In this document: positions 5,128 to 6,599 of the stretch, piece by piece | Numbering within the stretch: position 1 is the stretch's first letter | Layout: each line of letters starts with the position of its first letter | Assembly: GCA_937888925.1 (NCBI GenBank) | Contig: CALARM010001032.1 | Location: forward strand, 1-6,599 | Length of the DNA stretch: 6,599 bases | Reading direction: 5' to 3' | Origin: an uncultured Synergistia bacterium | GTDB lineage: Bacteria > Eremiobacterota > SpSt-956 > JAKJGF01 | Made by a program: the position numbers and the translations under genes | Notes under the pieces: generated by a model | Told to the model about the DNA's origin: nothing | Database searches by the model: none | The model's input: the letters and a program-made list of their open reading frames with translations, nothing else

Positions 5128-6315
5128 TTAAGGATTACGACTTTTTATCATTGGAAGAGGATCCCAGTAATCCTCATCGGATCTGTTATTTTTTATTTCC
5201 TTCTTTTCATACTTCTCTATGAGAGGCTTTTCTTCTATACCTTCATTGCTCTCTTTTTCCGGGAGCTTCCCATCAGATTGTTTATCCTTTTCCACTAAAG
5301 GCTCTTTACCGGTATTGCCATCTTTTTCCAGAATCTTTCCTTCAGTCTTTTCTTCTTTCTCTGAAACAGCTTTCACTTCTTTCCCTGTATTTTTCTCTTC
5401 ACTTAAAATATTCTCAACAGTCTTTTTCTCTGTGTCTCTTTCTTCTATAAAAGTATTCTCCTCTCTTCCCGAAACCACATAGTCTTCTCCTATCTTCTGT
5501 GCCATCTCATCTATTCTTACAAATCTATACCCGTTTTCCCTCAATCTCCGGATAATAGCCGGTAATGCATTGATTGTCTGTTCCACTCCGTCATGCATCA
5601 GAACAATTCCACCGGGAGAAATTCTATATAAAACCTTATCTTCTATGACTTCTTCCCCCGGTTGTTCATAATCACCGGAATTATCAGTCCAGAATACGGT
5701 AGAAAGACCTGCCCGGGAAGCAGAATCAAGAACTATTCTGTCATAATTTCCTCCGGGAGGACGGCAGAAAAAGACATCAATATTAAGGATGTATTTTATT
5801 ACATTATTACAGGCCTGCCATTCTAAAACAGCCTCGTCTTCAGATAAGGTAAGCAGATTTTTATGATGATATGTATGATTGGCAATTAAATGGCCATTGT
5901 CGTATATATCCTTCAGAAGGTGGGGATATTTCTCTGCCATAGAACCTACTACAAAAAATGTAGCTTTTACATTATATTTTTCCAATATATCCAGAAGCAG
6001 TAAAGTATAATTCAAATGGGGGCCGTCATCAAATGTGAGAGCTACAGTTTTTTCTCCTCTTTTATCTTCTGTTATATCATAATAAAGTCTGGATTTTTTC
6101 AGGGTTCCATACTGTATTTCCTTTATTGCTCTAGCCAGAGGTGTTACAATAACACTGTTATCGTTCTTTTTCCTGTTATAATAAAAATTTGTCTGATTTT
6201 TACTTTTTACAATATAAGAAACAGGATTACTTTGACTGTAATTGTTTTTATCACAGCAAAGGACACATAATATAAAAATTGCTAAAAAAATACTTAATCT
6301 GGTCATATAAAGCAT
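5128..6315 (-). CDS. Polysaccharide deacetylase (NodB domain) with long charged C-terminal tail
   Basis: A 395-residue carbohydrate esterase family 4 type enzyme, expected to remove N-acetyl groups from peptidoglycan or another surface glycan outside the cytoplasmic membrane. All catalytic motifs are visible: TFDDGP (94-99; Asp96 base, Asp97 metal), HTYHH (147-151; metal His147 and His151), RPPGGNYD (185-192), WTDNSGDY (209-216) and VLMHDG (238-243; His241). The N-terminus has a hydrophobic segment (5-21) ending in Cys-Cys-Asp. This could be a signal anchor or a lipoprotein signal, though the lipobox is not canonical. Residues 283-376 are a Lys/Glu-rich low-complexity tail with repeated EK and GK units, perhaps a spacer. 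The ATG at 6315 has AAAGGA about eight bases upstream, better than the ATG at 6306. It appears to be transcribed alone, with repeats on both sides. Confidence 0.95.
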   Translation of the reverse strand: MLYMTRLSIFLAIFILCVLCCDKNNYSQSNPVSYIVKSKNQTNFYYNRKKNDNSVIVTPLARAIKEIQYGTLKKSRLYYDITEDKRGEKTVALTFDDGPHLNYTLLLLDILEKYNVKATFFVVGSMAEKYPHLLKDIYDNGHLIANHTYHHKNLLTLSEDEAVLEWQACNNVIKYILNIDVFFCRPPGGNYDRIVLDSASRAGLSTVFWTDNSGDYEQPGEEVIEDKVLYRISPGGIVLMHDGVEQTINALPAIIRRLRENGYRFVRIDEMAQKIGEDYVVSGREENTFIEERDTEKKTVENILSEEKNTGKEVKAVSEKEEKTEGKILEKDGNTGKEPLVEKDKQSDGKLPEKESNEGIEEKPLIEKYEKKEIKNNRSDEDYWDPLPMIKSRNP

Positions 6316-6338
6316 AAATTTGATCCTTTATAATTAAT

Positions 6339-6373
6339 CATGACGCATAACACGTGATCCGTGATGCGTAATA
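6339..6373. repeat. Heptad repeat, CGTRACG type, able to form a hairpin
   Basis: Five 7-bp units: CATGACG, CATAACA, CGTGATC, CGTGATG, CGTAATA. ACGCAT (6343-6348) pairs with ATGCGT (6364-6369), and CACG (6351-6354) with CGTG (6360-6363), leaving a five-base loop. It lies 24 bases upstream of the deacetylase start, so it could act as a terminator for the gene to the right or sit in the deacetylase leader. Confidence 0.7.
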
Positions 6374-6386
6374 AACATGTTTTAAC

Positions 6387-6428
6387 TCTTCACTCTTCAC
6401 ATTTTACTTTTCACGACTCACTCTTCAC
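6387..6428. repeat. Heptad repeat, TCTTCAC type (reverse of GTGAAGA)
   Basis: Six 7-bp units: TCTTCAC, TCTTCAC, ATTTTAC, TTTTCAC, GACTCAC, TCTTCAC. It is the inverted counterpart of the array at 3130-3157 and runs right up to the stop codon of the gene at the right edge. Confidence 0.85.
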
Positions 6429-6599
6429 TAAATTATGTCACATTTACATCCTCTTGTATTTACTATCTCAAGGCATGATTCTCCTTTAAGATCCAGAAGA
6501 TTTTCATCAAACATTACAGATGGAAGAAGGAGATGACTGAGATTTTTCTCCTCTTCTGTTGCCACGAGTATATCATCAACAGTAAGAAGTCCCGTACAG
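6428..6599 (-). CDS. DUF512/radical-SAM family protein, C-terminal fragment
   Basis: Only the last 56 residues are in the window; the rest lies beyond the right edge. The end reads TGLLTVDDILVA, then HLLLPSVMFDENLLDLKG and a short tail. This fits the C-terminus of DUF512 proteins, in which a VTGLLTGxD element, an LLLPxVML element and a short FLDD-like segment follow each other. Members carry a PDZ-like domain and a radical-SAM Fe-S region upstream, and their substrate is not known to me. The tail has three cysteines (SCLEI and GCKCDII), unusual for this end. The stop TAG at 6430-6428 is touched by a heptad repeat. The assignment rests on a short stretch, so it is likely but not certain. Confidence 0.65.
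   Translation of the reverse strand, partial: CTGLLTVDDILVATEEEKNLSHLLLPSVMFDENLLDLKGESCLEIVNTRGCKCDII

Noticed and set aside
3890..5482. Plus-strand reading frames at 3890-4195, 4293-4523, 5086-5298 and 5219-5482
   Set aside because: Most lie opposite well-supported minus-strand genes, with biased composition (Ser/Phe- or His/Ile-rich) typical of reverse-strand shadows. The one at 5086 starts within the hairpin element and runs into the deacetylase gene antisense.

Overview
The window comes from a flagellated bacterium of fairly low GC (roughly 37-40% by eye). All genes lie on the minus strand, so transcription runs from the right edge to the left. Ribosome binding sites are strong (AGGAGG-like). 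fliM starts with TTG and fliO with GTG. I cannot name the lineage: the flagellar proteins are divergent, and the gaps are full of 7-bp repeats, which suggests an uncultivated or poorly sampled phylum. This is an inference.

Layout in the direction of transcription: (1) 6599-6428, the C-terminal end of a DUF512/radical-SAM type protein. (2) 6315-5128, a membrane-anchored or exported polysaccharide deacetylase (NodB fold) with all catalytic motifs and a long charged tail. (3) 5127-4649, a gap of about 480 bp holding a long imperfect hairpin element (about 4895-5122), a heptad repeat, two dyads and a likely promoter. (4) 4648-3647, a protein-glutaminase-like cysteine deamidase with an intact Cys-His-Asp triad but no signal peptide. 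(5) 3646-3485, an 84-bp array of twelve 7-bp units that switches strand in the middle. (6) 3484-3269, a 71-residue orphan followed by a hairpin terminator. (7) 3047-1319, fliM, fliN and a second fliN-like gene, tightly packed. (8) 1205-471, fliO, and 460 to the left edge, fliP, which is cut off.

The left half is a flagellar operon. FliM and the two FliN-like proteins would form the cytoplasmic C-ring (switch). FliO and FliP belong to the export gate, and fliQ, fliR, flhB and flhA would be expected beyond the left edge. FliO marks this as flagellar rather than a virulence type III system. FliM lacks the usual N-terminal CheY-P-binding peptide, and there are two single-domain FliN paralogues, so the switch may be wired in an unusual way. 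The right half is accessory: cell-wall or glycan editing plus a putative protein-modifying deamidase. The most unusual points are the cytoplasmic-looking glutaminase next to flagellar genes, the strand-switching heptad array, the recurrence of a 7-bp period in several unrelated gap repeats, and the long hairpin element.
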